Of a stretch of 23,896 nucleotides of DNA, positions 22,601 through 23,896 are shown piece after piece (within the stretch, counting starts at the first letter, position 1; each line of letters opens with the position of its first letter). Source of the DNA: DYIU01 sp038326775 (GTDB taxonomy: Bacteria; Actinomycetota; Geothermincolia; Fen-727; Anoxymicrobiaceae); contig JBBQKJ010000045.1 of NCBI GenBank assembly GCA_038326775.1, forward strand, positions 1 through 23,896. Reading direction: 5' to 3'. Made by a program: the position numbers and the translations under genes. The notes beneath the pieces are model-generated. The model made no database searches and was not told the DNA's origin. It worked only from the letters and a program-made list of their open reading frames with translations.

Positions 22601-22786
22601 ATGGACGTGGACCGCAGGCCAGAAATGGATCGCCGCGAGGTAGCATTGGAGCTGGTGAAGCTCGCCGCCAACACTGGCTTTCTAGTGCCGGCGGAAAAGC
22701 CGGATTTCACCGTGCTCTTGAAGTCGTACTCGCAGGCTTTCGAAGCGGTGATAGAGAGCGAACGAACGCCGATGCTCAGGAAGTAG
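22601..22786 (+). CDS. Small hypothetical protein (61 aa)
   Basis: Helix-rich sequence: DRREVALELVKLAANTGF, VPAEKPDFTVLL, then KSYSQAFEAVIESE. The amphipathic pattern supports a real protein. The ribosome-binding site GAAGGAGGA runs directly into ATG 22601. GTG 22607 (7-nt spacing) and ATG 22625 are therefore alternative starts. No family is recognised. It lies about 75 nt before tRNA-Val. Confidence 0.45.
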   Translation: MDVDRRPEMDRREVALELVKLAANTGFLVPAEKPDFTVLLKSYSQAFEAVIESERTPMLRK

Positions 22787-22863
22787 AATAATCAAACAAT
22801 CCTCCAGCAACGCCACAGCTTGTCCGCGGTGAAGGCTTCGCCTAACATTAAGCAGCCGCGAAC

Positions 22864-22938
22864 GGGCGTTTAGCTCAGCGGGAGAGCGCCTGCCTTACAA
22901 GCAGGAGGTCACTGGTTCAAATCCAGTAACGCCCACCA
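22864..22938 (+). tRNA. tRNA-Val (anticodon UAC), CCA encoded
   Basis: Acceptor GGGCGTT (22864-22870) pairs with AACGCCC (22928-22934). The D-arm contains TAGCTCAGCGGGAGAGC. The anticodon arm is CCTGC-CTTACAA-GCAGG with anticodon TAC, and the T-arm is ACTGG-TTCAAAT-CCAGT. The discriminator A and CCA follow. All four arms pair without mismatches that I can see. Its 3' part is duplicated at 23027. Confidence 0.97.
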
Positions 22939-22949
22939 CGTCAGTACAC
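22914..22949. repeat. tRNA 3'-end direct repeat, copy 1 (possible att site)
   Basis: A 36-nt sequence starting at the T-loop of tRNA-Val (GGTTCAAATCC...) and running 11 nt past its CCA. It recurs at 23027-23062 with one difference (C at 22942, T at 23055). This is the arrangement left by tRNA-targeting integrases. Confidence 0.75.
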
Positions 22950-23026
22950 CATCACACCATGCGTTGCTGGATGCACAACGTTTGGGGTCACCGCGCGCCC
23001 GAGCGCAAGCGGGGGGCGCGTGGGGC

Positions 23027-23062
23027 GGTTCAAATCCAGTAACGCCCACCACGTTAGTACAC
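23027..23062. repeat. tRNA 3'-end direct repeat, copy 2 (possible att site)
   Basis: Second copy of the tRNA-Val 3' segment, without the rest of the tRNA. The 77 bp between copies contain a GC-rich hairpin (CGCGCGCCC/GGGGGGCGCG) and no gene. The AbiEii remnant begins beyond it. Confidence 0.75.
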
Positions 23063-23099
23063 TGTCCGTACGGCGTTCGACTGTCCGTACGGCGTTCGA
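23062..23099. repeat. 19-bp tandem repeat, two copies
   Basis: CTGTCCGTACGGCGTTCGA occurs twice in exact succession (23062-23080 and 23081-23099), directly at the edge of tRNA repeat copy 2 and where the AbiEii frame loses family resemblance. It contains the palindrome TCCGTACGGC-like core CCGTACGG. Confidence 0.9.
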
Positions 23100-23433
23100 C
23101 TCTTCCCCTGTCGAGGTCGAACACGAAAGCCACGGATTTCTCCAGGCCGTTGAGCACCGACTCCAGGGATCCAACCAGGAGCTCTTCGTCAGACGCCTGG
23201 ACGATTGTGAAGTCGAGGTTTTCCGAGTAGCGATACTGCGGGAAATAAATCTTCCTTAACGCGGTGCCTCCCTTGAAGGCCAGGCGGTGGCGTAGTTCCG
23301 AGCTCGAGATACCCGGCAGAATCCAGGTGATTGCGTAATCCTGCTCTGTCGTCTTCTCGCTCTTCCCCTGGATCCTGCAGTTGAGCAGGTACTCGTCCCT
23401 TGCCGTTTCCAGTTTCTTCCTGTCCTTGCCCAC
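23089..23433 (-). pseudogene. Truncated AbiEii/AbiGii-type nucleotidyltransferase toxin
   Basis: From GTG 23433 (AAGGAGGT 7 nt upstream) about 115 residues follow. LAFKGGTALRKIYF (51-64) and YRYSENLDFTI (67-77) are the nucleotidyltransferase core of type IV toxin AbiEii. The full protein is about 250-300 residues, so more than half is missing. The frame runs into the 19-bp tandem repeat and the tRNA duplication. The usual SxDLDF metal motif is SENLDF here, with N72 in place of the first aspartate, which would impair catalysis. No AbiEi antitoxin is recognisable upstream. It is a relic of a defence/toxin-antitoxin locus beside the tRNA. Confidence 0.72.
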
Positions 23434-23896
23434 GATAAGAACCTCCTTCAACTGAGCGCCCTGCCTCACCGATATCCTTGCCCAGCTGTGCAGTCAGGTC
23501 CGGATTCGTGATAATCTGTCGGCGTTGTAGAAGGCATGTGATGAATACCGGGGGAATCAAGATAGAGCGGCCAGATGGTGAGGTGGGTTGTCCTCTCACC
23601 GAAATCGGTATCGAGTAGCTACGCGGTAGAAAGAAATCAACCTTGCCATGAACTTCCCGCTGACGGTCCGGCAAGGGATGACCCTTTGACCGCGCGGGGA
23701 AAGGATTATAACCTTTTACGGGTAGGTCTTTTTTTCAACTGGGGGGGTGCTGCGGAAAATGCAGAGCCCCGGACATAACCCCTGAATTCCTTCGGGATGT
23801 TGGCTCTCGCCAGAACCGTCCAGTAATCTGATTTCCAGTATGAAACAAGCGCGTTTCGCGGCCTGGAAAACCCTTTGGCGGGATGAAATCACCCCT
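23434..23896. other. No recognisable gene
   Basis: Frames here are short and lack ribosome-binding sites or familiar motifs. AAAGG-N7-CCTTT near 23700-23716 followed after 10 nt by a run of seven T (about 23729-23736) could be a weak rightward terminator. The region lies where an AbiEi antitoxin would be expected, but none is seen. Confidence 0.35.

Noticed and set aside
22909..23469. A 186-codon leftward frame ending in WWALLDLNQ
   Set aside because: Its C-terminal part is the antisense translation of the tRNA 3' end and its duplicate, a well-known artefact. Only the AbiEii-like portion starting at 23433 is meaningful.
23575..23778. 67-codon rightward frame near the window end
   Set aside because: It has no ribosome-binding site, its composition is not protein-like, and it crosses the T-run at about 23729-23736.
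1..23896. CRISPR arrays, rRNA, prophage structural genes
   Set aside because: I saw no regularly spaced repeats, no rRNA sequence and no capsid, tail or terminase-like frame.

Overview
The window is GC-rich DNA from an anaerobic bacterium. The gene content points to a deep-branching, Actinobacteria-like or Firmicutes-like lineage: a two-gene SufC-SufB Fe-S assembly locus of the minimal type, a radical-activated 2-hydroxyacyl-CoA dehydratase/benzoyl-CoA reductase-type enzyme, a glycyl radical enzyme, an HTH-ClpN pair, an RsbU-type phosphatase, and secreted proteins with YFAEG/ERPMYF repeats. The taxon itself is inference; no rRNA or other phylogenetic marker was available.

Left part (1-6992). 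The window opens inside an IS1380-type transposase read leftward, whose ribosome-binding region sits in a long dyad. A TATAAT-type promoter then leads a four-gene rightward cassette: ATP-driven activator, acyl-CoA ligase, and two [4Fe-4S] dehydratase/reductase subunits. Together these would activate a carboxylic acid to its CoA thioester and then dehydrate or reduce it by ATP-dependent low-potential electron transfer. The substrate cannot be read from sequence. A convergent SAM methyltransferase, a MutT-type Nudix hydrolase and a small lipoprotein follow.

Middle part (7038-12342), all leftward: a large secreted papain-like protease with an IPT/TIG-like domain and four ~105-residue repeats, a 72-residue secreted protein, and the sufC-sufB pair. 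Upstream of each of the two secreted-protein genes lies a related ~44-nt GTAGG/CCTAC dyad element.

Right-middle part (12600-18835), rightward: an HTH regulator plus ClpN-domain protein expressed from what looks like a leaderless, operator-covered promoter; a serine hydrolase broken by two frameshifts; a DUF3089 lipoprotein; a debris zone (a fragment related to the gene at 18836, and an inorganic pyrophosphatase C-terminus); and a PAS-PAS-SpoIIE phosphatase followed by a decayed end of an ERPMYF-type repeat and a good terminator.

Right part (18836-23896): a short SSB with an uncharacterised partner gene, a divergent XRE regulator with palindromic operators, an orphan glycyl radical enzyme with the GCVE active site, a small hypothetical gene, and tRNA-Val(UAC). 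The 3' end of the tRNA is duplicated 113 bp downstream, beside a truncated AbiEii-type toxin gene. This looks like the scar of an integrated element.
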